64,000 nt of DNA, from NCBI GenBank assembly GCA_937859895.1, contig CALMAV010000178.1, positions 1 to 64,000 of the forward strand, written 5' to 3'. The notes below the pieces were generated by a model. It had not been told where the DNA came from and did not search any database. It saw only the letters and a program-made list of their open reading frames with translations. The stretch's first letter is position 1, and each line of letters opens with the position of its first letter. The DNA is from an uncultured Bryobacterales bacterium. GTDB taxonomy: Bacteria; Acidobacteriota; Terriglobia; Bryobacterales; Bryobacteraceae. Of the stretch, positions 16,364-25,035 are shown in pieces. The position numbers were made by a program, and so were the translations under genes.

Positions 16364-18856
16364 ATGGGGTTGTTTGGGACGGCAGGCTTGCCCTTAGACA
16401 GTCGCGTCTCTGAGGCGTTAGCGCGGAGGGCTTTTAGACATTTTATGGGCTCCCTCCTCAGTCCATCAAAGGCGCAGACGATCCTGGTGACCGCCCTTCT
16501 GCTCTGCGCGTTGTCGCTGCAATGTTCGTGGGCACAGGAAGAGGCGATCGCGCCTGCCGTTGCCGCGCTCCAGCGCGGTGACTACCCATCTGCCGAGCAG
16601 ATTCTGAAAGCCCGGCTGAGCGCGCAGCCTAAGGATGGGGAAGCGCTCGGCATTCTGGCGATTGTGCTGGACCAAGAGCAGAGATACGGCGAGGCGGACG
16701 TAATCTACCGACGAGCCCTAGGGAGTTCGCCACCTGATCCCGCTTTGCTCAATAACTTCGGCAATCATCTACTGGCTAGCGGCACGGCCGCGGAGGCGCG
16801 CAAGGTGTTTCTCCGAGTCATTGCACTCGAGGCCGAGAACGCCAATGCGCTGGTGCAGCTCGCGCGGATTTCTTTAGAAAGAAAGGCGCCGGGGGAAGCA
16901 CTGGGTTATCTGAATCGTGTTCGAGCGGCCTTACAAGACCGCCCGGATGCCGTAATTCTGCGCATGCAGGCCAACTATCAGTTAGGCCGGCGAAGGGAGG
17001 GAGACGCCATTCTGGCGAAGATTTCCGCAAGCGCTTTCTCCAACTTCCGGCAGAGCTTCGCACTGGGTGTAGCACTGGCGTCCGCCGGGCAGTACGAAAA
17101 GGCAGAAGGCTTCTTCTCAAAAACTCTGGAAGCCGACCCGGCAAATTTCGAAGCGGTTTATGATCTCGGGTTAGCGGCCTCACACGCCGGACATAATGAA
17201 CGGGCGCGTAGTGCGCTCGAACAGGCGATTGCGCAGCAGCCGCAGAACGTGAACGTGCTTTACGATTTGGCAGCAGTGAATGTGGCGCTGGACCGGAAGG
17301 AAGCCGCGCTCGAATCGCTGGCAAAAGCGTCACGGCTGGCGCCACAGCGGACTGATGTATTGCAGTTGGAGGCGCGCACGTCGGCGGCGCTCGGCTATTT
17401 CGCGGATGCTCGAAATGCCTGGGACGAATACTTGAAACTTGTGCCGGGCGACGATGTGGCACGCCGCGAGCGAGCGTTCGCGCAAACGGCGACAGGCGAA
17501 AAGATGGAGGAAGCCCTGGGCGCGTTGAACACGTTCGTTCGCAGGCATCCGGCTGATCCAGTCGGTCATTACGAACTCGGCACCGCCGAGGCAACGCCGC
17601 AGCCAAATGACGCGCTGCAGGAGTTGAACCGCGCTCTGCTGCTGAAACCCGATCTCACCGCGGCTCACGGAGCGCGCGGTCTCTTGCTCTACCAGCAGGG
17701 AAAGGCGGAAGCGGCGCTCGCGGATTTTCAGTTCGTCGCGCAAAAAGAGCCGAATAACGGTACTATCCTGGACAGACTCGGTGAAACTTATCTGTCGCTG
17801 GATCGACCGGACGATGCGTTGCCCCTGCTAAGAAAAGCGGCGGAGCTTCTACCTTCAAATTCCACCGTGCTGCTGCGTTTGGGTCGTGCTTTGTCAAAGA
17901 CCGGACAAGAACAAGAAGCCACGGCCGTTTTTGCGCGCTGCCGGGAATTGGGTCCGAACAGATCCGCCTCCCCACATCCCGCAGGCTTGGTGGAGTTCCT
18001 AGGCCTCTCGCCCGAAGAACAAAACGCCCGATACCGGGCGGGTGTGGAGCATACAGTACAAAATCATCCAGACAACGCCGAGGCCCAGGTTCGCTATCTC
18101 GGCATTCTTTTGAAAGGCGGGGACACAGCGGCCGCTAGCCCGGTGGTTCGCACCTTGGGCACTCTGAAGCTTTCGACGCCCTTGCTGACCCAGGCCGCAA
18201 GCACACTGCTCGATGCAAGCCAGTACTCATTAGCTAAGCAGCTTCTGGATCAAAACCGCGCCGCAGCCTCACCGGAAGTGTGCATTGATCGCGCCGTCGC
18301 TGAATTGCACGTGACGGGCGCTCAGGCCGGGCTAGACGCACTGAGCAGCATTCCCCTGTCACAGCAGAATGGCGACTATTATCTTGCGCGCGCGCAGATG
18401 CTAGTTACGCAGGACCGGTCCGAGGACGCGGAGATCTCTATTCAGAAAGCAACGGCTCTGAATCCTACTCGTTCCGACCTTTATCGCCAGGCAGCACTGT
18501 TTTGGGTTAAGAACCATCGCTTGTCCCAAGCACTCCAGTTACTGATCCAAGCGGCCCGGACGGTTCCGAACGATCCAGAACTCTCGCTCTTGCACGCCAT
18601 AACGCTGGAACTGATTGGCAGCCATACCAACGCGGACAGCGAGTTTAAGCAGCTGGAGACTCGCTGGCCGGCATGGTACAAGGTCTGGACCGGCAACGCG
18701 CTCGTGCTAGAAGCCCGGGGGAGACATGCCGAGGCTGAGACGATGAGGCAGGCCGCAAGCGCGCTCGGCGCGCCTTCGAACGTCGCCAATGTGGGACGCC
18801 AGGCGGGCTTTACCTCCGTAGACCTCGGTACTGCACTGCCAGTTTTATTCCCGTAA
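16364..18856 (+). CDS. Large secreted TPR protein
   Basis: An 830-residue protein. A hydrophobic export segment (ILVTALLLCALSLQCSWAQ) lies at residues 38-58. The frame opens at ATG 16364 with GGGAG upstream; an internal ATG at 16445 would give a more standard signal peptide. The rest is a near-continuous solenoid of 34-residue tetratricopeptide repeats, for example ALVQLARISLERKAPGEALGYLNR and GTILDRLGETYLSLDRPDDALPLLRKA. It probably binds a protein partner in the periplasm. Its location directly before the TonB receptor gene suggests a job in the same uptake system. Confidence 0.85.
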   Translation: MGLFGTAGLPLDSRVSEALARRAFRHFMGSLLSPSKAQTILVTALLLCALSLQCSWAQEEAIAPAVAALQRGDYPSAEQILKARLSAQPKDGEALGILAIVLDQEQRYGEADVIYRRALGSSPPDPALLNNFGNHLLASGTAAEARKVFLRVIALEAENANALVQLARISLERKAPGEALGYLNRVRAALQDRPDAVILRMQANYQLGRRREGDAILAKISASAFSNFRQSFALGVALASAGQYEKAEGFFSKTLEADPANFEAVYDLGLAASHAGHNERARSALEQAIAQQPQNVNVLYDLAAVNVALDRKEAALESLAKASRLAPQRTDVLQLEARTSAALGYFADARNAWDEYLKLVPGDDVARRERAFAQTATGEKMEEALGALNTFVRRHPADPVGHYELGTAEATPQPNDALQELNRALLLKPDLTAAHGARGLLLYQQGKAEAALADFQFVAQKEPNNGTILDRLGETYLSLDRPDDALPLLRKAAELLPSNSTVLLRLGRALSKTGQEQEATAVFARCRELGPNRSASPHPAGLVEFLGLSPEEQNARYRAGVEHTVQNHPDNAEAQVRYLGILLKGGDTAAASPVVRTLGTLKLSTPLLTQAASTLLDASQYSLAKQLLDQNRAAASPEVCIDRAVAELHVTGAQAGLDALSSIPLSQQNGDYYLARAQMLVTQDRSEDAEISIQKATALNPTRSDLYRQAALFWVKNHRLSQALQLLIQAARTVPNDPELSLLHAITLELIGSHTNADSEFKQLETRWPAWYKVWTGNALVLEARGRHAEAETMRQAASALGAPSNVANVGRQAGFTSVDLGTALPVLFP

Positions 18857-18950
18857 CACGCATTCATCTGCGGCCCTGATGAAAAGTTCTTGAAGGTTTC
18901 ATCAACGTTTGATATCGTGTCCAGCAGTACCAACTTAGGAAGGTCATCTC

Positions 18951-21900
18951 ATGGAGGCATGCGTGCGTTTACTCTTCGACCGAACTAATGCACTGCGCCG
19001 ACAATTCTCGCCTTTGGGCGCCTTGTTCGCGCTGGCTTTAGCCGTTAATTTCGGTCCCTTTGCTTGGGGCCAAACCTTTTCATCGTCTATCACTGGCAGC
19101 GTCACCGATCCTACCGGAGCCGCCGTACAAGCTGCCAAAGTGCAGCTTAAAACCGTGAGTACCAATGATGTGCACGATGAGGTCACGCACGGCGATGGCT
19201 CTTATCAATTCAACAATCTATTGCCGGGTACGTATCAAATCAGTGTCACCGCGCCAGGTTTTCAAACATACGTTCGCGACAATCTGGTGCTACAGGCGCA
19301 GATCGCGGCCAGCGTGAATGTTGCCCTTCAGGTTGGGAATGCGCAGCAGCGGGTGGAAGTAACGGGGTCATCGGTTCTGGTAGATACCGAGACGGCGAAC
19401 AACACGGTGACGTTGGATAGCCACCTGCTCGCGTCTTTGCCCAACGCCACCAGAAATTCTTTGAACTTCGTTTTTGCCGTGGCCGGAACAACGGAAGGTC
19501 CGGCAGGGGCAACGAACAGGAATGGGACATTGGATCAGAGCTCCAGCAGCTTTGGGTTGAACGGTGGCCGGACGGGTGAGTCAACCATCCTGATTGACGG
19601 TGCTCCTTCCACCGCGGTGGACTGGGGCGGCCTCTTCGTATCCCCGCTGCAAGACTCCGTGCAGGAGCAGCAGATTGTTACAAACACCTATGACGCTCAA
19701 TATGAGAGCGGGGGATCGGGTATTGTTACGCTGATCACCAAAGGCGGCGGAAACACGTTTCACGGAGAGGCGTACGATTATCTTCAGAATTCGGCTCTCA
19801 ATGCCAATTCCTGGTCAAATAACAAGAACGGAGCTCTCAAAGGACAGTTCAAGAGGAATCAGTTCGGCGGAAACGTCAGCGGTCCGATCCTGAAGCGTGC
19901 AAATCTATTTTTTTTCGGTGGGTACGAGGGGTTACGACAGCCGACTACGCAGGACAGCGGCTTGCTCTCGGTCCCCACACGAGCCGAGCGCAATGGGGAT
20001 TTCTCCGGTGCGTTGAATGCCGATGGCACGCCGAATCTGATCTACAATCCGTTTACGACGGTGCAACTTCCTGACGGGAGCTACACCCGTCAACCGTTCG
20101 CCGGCAACAGAATTCCACAGAGTCTGTTCAATCCGGTAGGCGCCAGGATTATGAGCCTGTACCCGCTTCCCAACCGGGCGGGCCAGGGACCAAATCAAAT
20201 CAATAACTTCTTTGCGCAGGGCGCCGGTAATAGCGTGAACGACAAAATGGATAGCCGAGTGGATTGGGAACAAAGTCCAGTCCACAGACTGTTCGTGCGC
20301 TGGTCGGACCGTTTTCGCCAGGATATTACGAATCCCTGTTATTTCTGTAACGGCGCCGATTCCGGAGTAAATGAGCACGACACCGGCTTTCAGGGCGTCT
20401 TGAACGATACAGTTACTCCGAGCCCTACTTGGGTAATCAATACGTTCGTCAGCTTTAGCCGGTGGCAAGAGGCGCACGTAGCCCAAAGCTTGGGGGTAGC
20501 GAATGCATCAACTATCGGGCTCTCGCCGTCATTGTTCCAAGCGCCCATCCTACCCGGAGTTAACGTGCAGAACTATTCGGGCCTAGGCGTGACTTTCGGG
20601 GGAGGATTCCAGAAATACACGCGCTACTCAAACACGGTCGCAATGAACATCACCAAGCAGTTCTCGAAGCACACGCTGAAATTCGGTGCTAACTTCGACG
20701 ACCTGAGAATCAACAACACCAATGAGGCGAATGGCGTCAGCACGGGCTCTCCGGCCTTCAACTTCGGAACCGCACTAACATCATGCGATCCCAACGTTAA
20801 CGGGGGTCCCTGCCTTGCCAGCAACAATGGTTCCAGTATGTCGGGTAACGCCCTTGCCTCGATACTGCTGGGGACCGCAAGCGGTGGCGGGCAGTCTTTC
20901 AACATAGATCCCGCTATGGGTTTGCATACCTTTGGAGCCTACATTCAAGATCAGTGGAGAGTCACTCGGCGATTAAGCGTGAACGTAGGCGTCCGGTATG
21001 AGAATCAGCGTCCCGCGACAGAACGGTTCAATCGCCTTGAGTATTTCAACACCACAGTCGTGAATCCTATCAGTTCTCAGGTCGGGTTAAACGTCCGCGG
21101 CGGATTCGAATACGCGGGCGTTAACGGGAATGATAGATACGCCTGGCCGCCCAATGATCTTGACTTCGCACCTCGCGCTGGAATCGCATTTAAGATCACC
21201 GATCGGCTAGTAGCTCGCGCTGGGGCCGGCATATACTTCAGTTCTCCGTCAGCGTTGATCAGTTTCGATAATCCTGGCCAGTTCTACGGGTTTAGTTCGT
21301 CGACACCATATAATGCGACGGCCCAGAATGGATTTGTTCCATTAAACCTAGTCAACAACCCCTTCCCCACTGGCCTTAATTCGCCTACGAATAGCTCGCA
21401 AGGCTTACTTACGCTGGTGGGCGATGGACAAAGTCAGATATGGCCGAAAGCGCCACACCCCACGCCTTACGTCGAACAATGGAGCTTCGATCTGCAATAC
21501 CAGCTCGGTCGAAGTTCAGCGTTTCAGATCGGCTATTTGGGAAATCGAGGACGCAAGTTGCTATATGGTAATCCAAATATCAACGCGAACCAATTACCCG
21601 ATCAGTACCTAAGCCTTCAGTCGCAGCTAGATCAACAGGTAGCTAACCCGTTTTTCGGCGTTCTTGATCCAAGCACCCCGCTTGGATCGCAGCGCACGAT
21701 AGCATATAACCAACTGCTGCGCCCATACCCCGAATTTACATACCTCGGGTGGAGTCGTTCTTTACCCGGAGCAAGGTCCTCCTACAACGCGCTCGACGCA
21801 AAATTCACTCACAGCTTCACTGCTGGCTTAAGCCTTTTAACAACGTATCGGTGGTCGAAAGCGTTAGATAACGGTCCGGAAGACTTCCTTGGCTACGCGA

Positions 21901-22532
21901 CCGGTAATCAGTGGCGCGACTCCTACAACACCATGCTGGACTACAACATCAGCACGCATGACGTTCCGCAGAGTTTCGCGACGGCGCTGGTCTATGACCT
22001 GCCATACGGCAGAGGCAAACACTGGGGCAACAGTGCTCCAAGGATCGTGAAAGAAGTATTGGGAAATTGGCAGCTTTCGAGTGTAGTTCGGCTGGCCAGT
22101 GGCCTTCCGCTACCCTCGGCAATTTTTTGGAGCAACAACAATCCACTTGGTCCATATGGTTACCCAGGGCCGCAGATCGCTAACTTGGGGGGAAACCCGG
22201 TGCCCTCAAACCGAACGCCTAATGATTGGATCAACGCCGCGGCTTATACGCAGCCGTCTCAATGGACGTTGGGGAATGCACCGCAACGGATGACGCAGCT
22301 TCGGGAGCGTGCCGCTCGCAACGTTGATGTTTCAGTCGCGAAGAACTTCGGGGGGGAGCGATATCAGGCCTGGCTCCGCGCCGAGTTTCTAAATGCGTTC
22401 AACTACGCGCAATACAATCTGTCACCGTTCAACAGCGTTCCCCTATGCATAACTTGCGGAGACTTTGGCGATCTCAACTCTACGGAGAACAGCCCCCGCA
22501 CTATCCAGCTTAGTCTAAAGCTGAGTTTTTGA
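18951..22532 (+). CDS. Oar-like TonB-dependent receptor
   Basis: A 1193-residue outer-membrane receptor. After an export segment (ending WGQ near residue 43) comes a carboxypeptidase-regulatory-like Ig domain (SITGSVTDPTGAAVQAAKV ... GSYQFNNLLPGTYQISV), a plug domain (residues about 125-260), and a long beta-barrel ending with the aromatic LSLKLSF. The size and order match the Oar-like receptors that are expanded in Acidobacteriota. A good ribosome site (AGGAAGG) precedes ATG 18951. It probably imports the ligand of the surrounding sugar/polyol locus, working with TonB-ExbBD encoded elsewhere. A terminator follows. Confidence 0.9.
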   Translation: MEACVRLLFDRTNALRRQFSPLGALFALALAVNFGPFAWGQTFSSSITGSVTDPTGAAVQAAKVQLKTVSTNDVHDEVTHGDGSYQFNNLLPGTYQISVTAPGFQTYVRDNLVLQAQIAASVNVALQVGNAQQRVEVTGSSVLVDTETANNTVTLDSHLLASLPNATRNSLNFVFAVAGTTEGPAGATNRNGTLDQSSSSFGLNGGRTGESTILIDGAPSTAVDWGGLFVSPLQDSVQEQQIVTNTYDAQYESGGSGIVTLITKGGGNTFHGEAYDYLQNSALNANSWSNNKNGALKGQFKRNQFGGNVSGPILKRANLFFFGGYEGLRQPTTQDSGLLSVPTRAERNGDFSGALNADGTPNLIYNPFTTVQLPDGSYTRQPFAGNRIPQSLFNPVGARIMSLYPLPNRAGQGPNQINNFFAQGAGNSVNDKMDSRVDWEQSPVHRLFVRWSDRFRQDITNPCYFCNGADSGVNEHDTGFQGVLNDTVTPSPTWVINTFVSFSRWQEAHVAQSLGVANASTIGLSPSLFQAPILPGVNVQNYSGLGVTFGGGFQKYTRYSNTVAMNITKQFSKHTLKFGANFDDLRINNTNEANGVSTGSPAFNFGTALTSCDPNVNGGPCLASNNGSSMSGNALASILLGTASGGGQSFNIDPAMGLHTFGAYIQDQWRVTRRLSVNVGVRYENQRPATERFNRLEYFNTTVVNPISSQVGLNVRGGFEYAGVNGNDRYAWPPNDLDFAPRAGIAFKITDRLVARAGAGIYFSSPSALISFDNPGQFYGFSSSTPYNATAQNGFVPLNLVNNPFPTGLNSPTNSSQGLLTLVGDGQSQIWPKAPHPTPYVEQWSFDLQYQLGRSSAFQIGYLGNRGRKLLYGNPNINANQLPDQYLSLQSQLDQQVANPFFGVLDPSTPLGSQRTIAYNQLLRPYPEFTYLGWSRSLPGARSSYNALDAKFTHSFTAGLSLLTTYRWSKALDNGPEDFLGYATGNQWRDSYNTMLDYNISTHDVPQSFATALVYDLPYGRGKHWGNSAPRIVKEVLGNWQLSSVVRLASGLPLPSAIFWSNNNPLGPYGYPGPQIANLGGNPVPSNRTPNDWINAAAYTQPSQWTLGNAPQRMTQLRERAARNVDVSVAKNFGGERYQAWLRAEFLNAFNYAQYNLSPFNSVPLCITCGDFGDLNSTENSPRTIQLSLKLSF

Positions 22533-22550
22533 CGTGTTCCTAACACAACA

Positions 22551-22590
22551 CGGTCCGGCTGCTTTCAATACCTCCGGGCCGTTTTCCTTT
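22551..22590 (+). terminator. Rho-independent terminator after the TonB receptor
   Basis: CGGTCCGG pairs with CCGGGCCG (one G-T pair) around a 15-base loop, followed by TTTTCCTTT. It lies 18 bases after the receptor stop and closes the rightward metabolic operon. Confidence 0.75.
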
Positions 22591-23064
22591 GCTGCCGAAA
22601 TGCGTGTCAAGGATCACAGCAGCTACCGCGGGAAGAGCCATATGTGCACTTCCAGATACTCGACTGGCCGGATTATGAAGGTTGGATGAGGAAGCGAATC
22701 AATAAACCGGCGCGATGTTGTCGGATGCTCGATTATTGCCGCAGCTGGTGGATTCAACCACTTCGCACTTGCCTCTACGAGCTCATCTGGTTCTGGCAAA
22801 GTGAATACAACGGATCGTGGCACACAAAAATTCCGCAGACCTCTGTGGCGCTCGGAATGAGATTGCTCGACGCAATGTTTGTTGCCGTGCGGCGCCTTGA
22901 GACAACGGCATGATACAAATTCCAACGGCGCGAGAAGAGCTTCACCTTCTGTACCCAACTGATCTGGATATTACTCTTGAACGTCGGAACAGCAAACTAG
23001 AGTTTAGCTTCTCGAACTGAGGCGTGCATTCTCAGCATGTGAAAAGTTAGCAGGCTTAGCAGAA
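22591..23064. other. Intergenic stretch without a supported gene
   Basis: Overlapping open frames of 89 and 111 codons on opposite strands (22644-22913 and 22623-22958) have no recognisable domains and no good ribosome sites. The rightward frame has a WPDYEGWMRKR segment that could be a decayed coding fragment. It presumably also contains the promoter of the PQQ-propeller gene. Confidence 0.4.
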
Positions 23065-24624
23065 ATGAAGATACACAAACGTACAAAAGTAATCGCTTCC
23101 CTCAGCGTGAGCTGCTCCATGGCAGCTGCGAGTTGGCTCACTTTCGGCGGAGGACCGCAGCGAAATGGCTGGGCGCAAGATGAGACTACCATTTCCGCTG
23201 ACACAGTGAGCGGCATGCAATTGCTTTGGAAGCTGAAGCTAGACAATGAGCCGAAGCAACTGAATGCTTTGACAACCCCCGTAGTGATCAACCCTGTGTA
23301 TACGAACAAGGGAGCTGAAACTTACGTAGTGGTCGGCGGTAGTTCGGACAACCTGTACGTGGTGGATGCCGATACCGGAAAAGTGGCTTGGCAGAAGCAC
23401 TTCACGAATGAAGCTCCCGCCCCGGCTGGAAACTTGGGAACGGGTTCCTACTTTTGTCCCGATGCGCTAAATGACACGCCGCTCATCTTACAAGGCCAGG
23501 CGGGTCCGACAGTGTATGTGATTTCGATTGATGGTAAACTGCATGCGCTGAACCTGGTCAACGGAGAAGACCGTTTTGCTCCACACCAGTTTGTTCCAGC
23601 TTACTCTAAGAATTGGAGCCTAAACTCGGCGGGCAACTTTATTTATACGACTACGTCGCAGGGATGCGGCCGCGCCAAATCGGGCGTTTGGAGCATGGAC
23701 ATCAGCAGTCCGGAGAAGCCTGTTGTCTCTTTTCAATCAGATTCGTCTGGCGGAGGCGTTTGGGGCCGAGGCGGCGCCTCAGTCGGTCTGAATGGAACGA
23801 TCTATGCGGAAACAGGAGATGGTCCCTTTGATGCCGCTACCGGCAAGTACGGCAACAGCTTATTGGCGCTCTCGCCGGGTAATTTGAAATTGCTCGACTA
23901 TTACACACCTGCGAACGTCACTTACTTGACTCGCAAGGACCTGGATATGGGGAACATCACTCCGGTCGTTTTTCATCATGAAGGAAGAGAGTTGGTGGTG
24001 GGTTCCGGGAAGGAAGGAGCGCTCTTTTTGGTGGATACGAAATCTCCCGGCGGCGAAACACATCGCAAGCCACTGTTTCAGAGTCCATTGTACGTCAACC
24101 AAGGCGCCGATATCGCGGGGCGCGGATTTTGGGGCGCCTTCGCCACCTGGGAGGACTCCAAAGGTGTTCGTTGGTTATATGCGCCGGCTTGGGGGCCTTC
24201 CAGCGTGAAAGCTCCAGCATTTCCGATCGGTAACGGGGCTACTCCTGACGGCAGCTTGATGGCTTTTAGGGTTGAGGACAAAGATGGCCAGCCGGTTCTG
24301 ACACCCGCTTGGGTGTCGCACAATATGGCTGTTCCAGAGCCCCCTGTTATCGCGAATGGTGTTGTGTTCTCTGTGTCCAGCGGCGAGTTTATTCGTCAGG
24401 TGAAGGAGAACGGTCAATTGTATACCGCGGACGAGCGCATTGCACAGACGACAGGAAATGCCACCCTGTATGCTTTCGACGCGCAAACGGGAAAAGAGTT
24501 GTTCTCCAGCGGAAAGACCATGACCTCCTTCACGCATTTTGGTGGGGTCGCGGTGAGCGATGGACGTGTGTATGCCTCGACGCACGATTCCACACTTTAC
24601 GCCTTCGGAGTGAAGGGAGAGTAG
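23065..24624 (+). CDS. Secreted PQQ-binding-like beta-propeller protein
   Basis: A 519-residue protein. A short N-terminal export-like region (IASLSVSCSMAAASW) is followed by LTFGGGPQRNGWAQDE, typical of acidobacterial PQQ-like propeller proteins. Blade motifs include YVVDADTGKVAWQKHF, LHALNLVNGEDRF, LYAFDAQTGKELFSSGK and VYASTHDSTLYAFG. Unlike the protein at 8063-9697, it has no adjacent cytochrome, and it may be a structural or sugar-binding propeller rather than an active dehydrogenase. It stands as a single gene after the terminator and is followed by a SprT-like remnant that marks the edge of the mobile island. Confidence 0.8.
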   Translation: MKIHKRTKVIASLSVSCSMAAASWLTFGGGPQRNGWAQDETTISADTVSGMQLLWKLKLDNEPKQLNALTTPVVINPVYTNKGAETYVVVGGSSDNLYVVDADTGKVAWQKHFTNEAPAPAGNLGTGSYFCPDALNDTPLILQGQAGPTVYVISIDGKLHALNLVNGEDRFAPHQFVPAYSKNWSLNSAGNFIYTTTSQGCGRAKSGVWSMDISSPEKPVVSFQSDSSGGGVWGRGGASVGLNGTIYAETGDGPFDAATGKYGNSLLALSPGNLKLLDYYTPANVTYLTRKDLDMGNITPVVFHHEGRELVVGSGKEGALFLVDTKSPGGETHRKPLFQSPLYVNQGADIAGRGFWGAFATWEDSKGVRWLYAPAWGPSSVKAPAFPIGNGATPDGSLMAFRVEDKDGQPVLTPAWVSHNMAVPEPPVIANGVVFSVSSGEFIRQVKENGQLYTADERIAQTTGNATLYAFDAQTGKELFSSGKTMTSFTHFGGVAVSDGRVYASTHDSTLYAFGVKGE

Positions 24625-24655
24625 CGCCGTCAGAAGGTCGCCAAGCCAAGGCCAA

Positions 24656-24850
24656 TTGAGGCCCGGCCCGGGATACAAGGAATGGGCCAGCAAGATGAAA
24701 GAGATTGGTTTGCAGCCATCCACTACCGGTGAGGGAGGCGGCAAGGAACCGGCCAGAGCGTCACGCATTACCTCATCCCGGGTAATCTGTTTACCCGAGG
24801 GTACGCCAAGCTGGCCGCGACTGGATCAAATCGAGCTCGTCCTTACGAAA
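24656..24850 (+). pseudogene. Remnant of a SprT-like metalloprotease-family protein
   Basis: One frame gives EWASKMKEIGLQPSTTGEGGGKE. Near 24750 the reading shifts to another frame that gives TGQSVTHYLIPGNLFTRGYAKLAATG. Joined, the two pieces match the segment of SprT-like proteins found on mobile elements that runs from 'W..KM..LGL.PS.TG.PGGK' to 'TG..MTHY.I..G.F'. The His-Glu zinc site and the zinc ribbon are missing, so this is a broken internal piece. Family recognition is from memory of the pattern and should be checked. Confidence 0.5.
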
Positions 24851-24865
24851 GAATAGCCCACGCTC

Positions 24866-25021
24866 ATGAGCACCGCTCTTATTTCGCTCGCCCCAAGAAA
24901 TACGACTGTCATCGTGCAGTTGCAAACGCGTATCTCGGAGTTAGAACGTCTGACCGGAAAGCAAGCGGCGGAACTGATTTCTTCGCCGCTTGTAAAACGG
25001 TTGTTTGATCTAGCCGCTTAG
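24866..25021 (+). CDS. Small helical protein (51 residues), hypothetical
   Basis: ATG 24866 to TAG 25021. The sequence begins with a short TALISLAPRNT segment and then forms a helix with LQTRISELERLTGKQAAELISS and a LVKRLFDLAA end, giving a plausible coiled or amphipathic structure. No family recognised. It sits at the edge of the island, convergent with the AAA gene, and directly follows the SprT-like debris. It could be a small accessory protein of a mobile element or chance. Confidence 0.35.
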   Translation: MSTALISLAPRNTTVIVQLQTRISELERLTGKQAAELISSPLVKRLFDLAA

Positions 25022-25035
25022 CAAGTGTACGGTGG

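Noticed and set aside
16818..17606. 262-codon minus-strand frame opposite the TPR gene
   Set aside because: Arg/Pro-rich composition typical of an antisense shadow, no domain, and the TPR frame is clearly coding.
22623..22958. Opposing 111- and 89-codon frames after the TonB receptor
   Set aside because: Neither has recognisable features or a good ribosome site, and they overlap each other.
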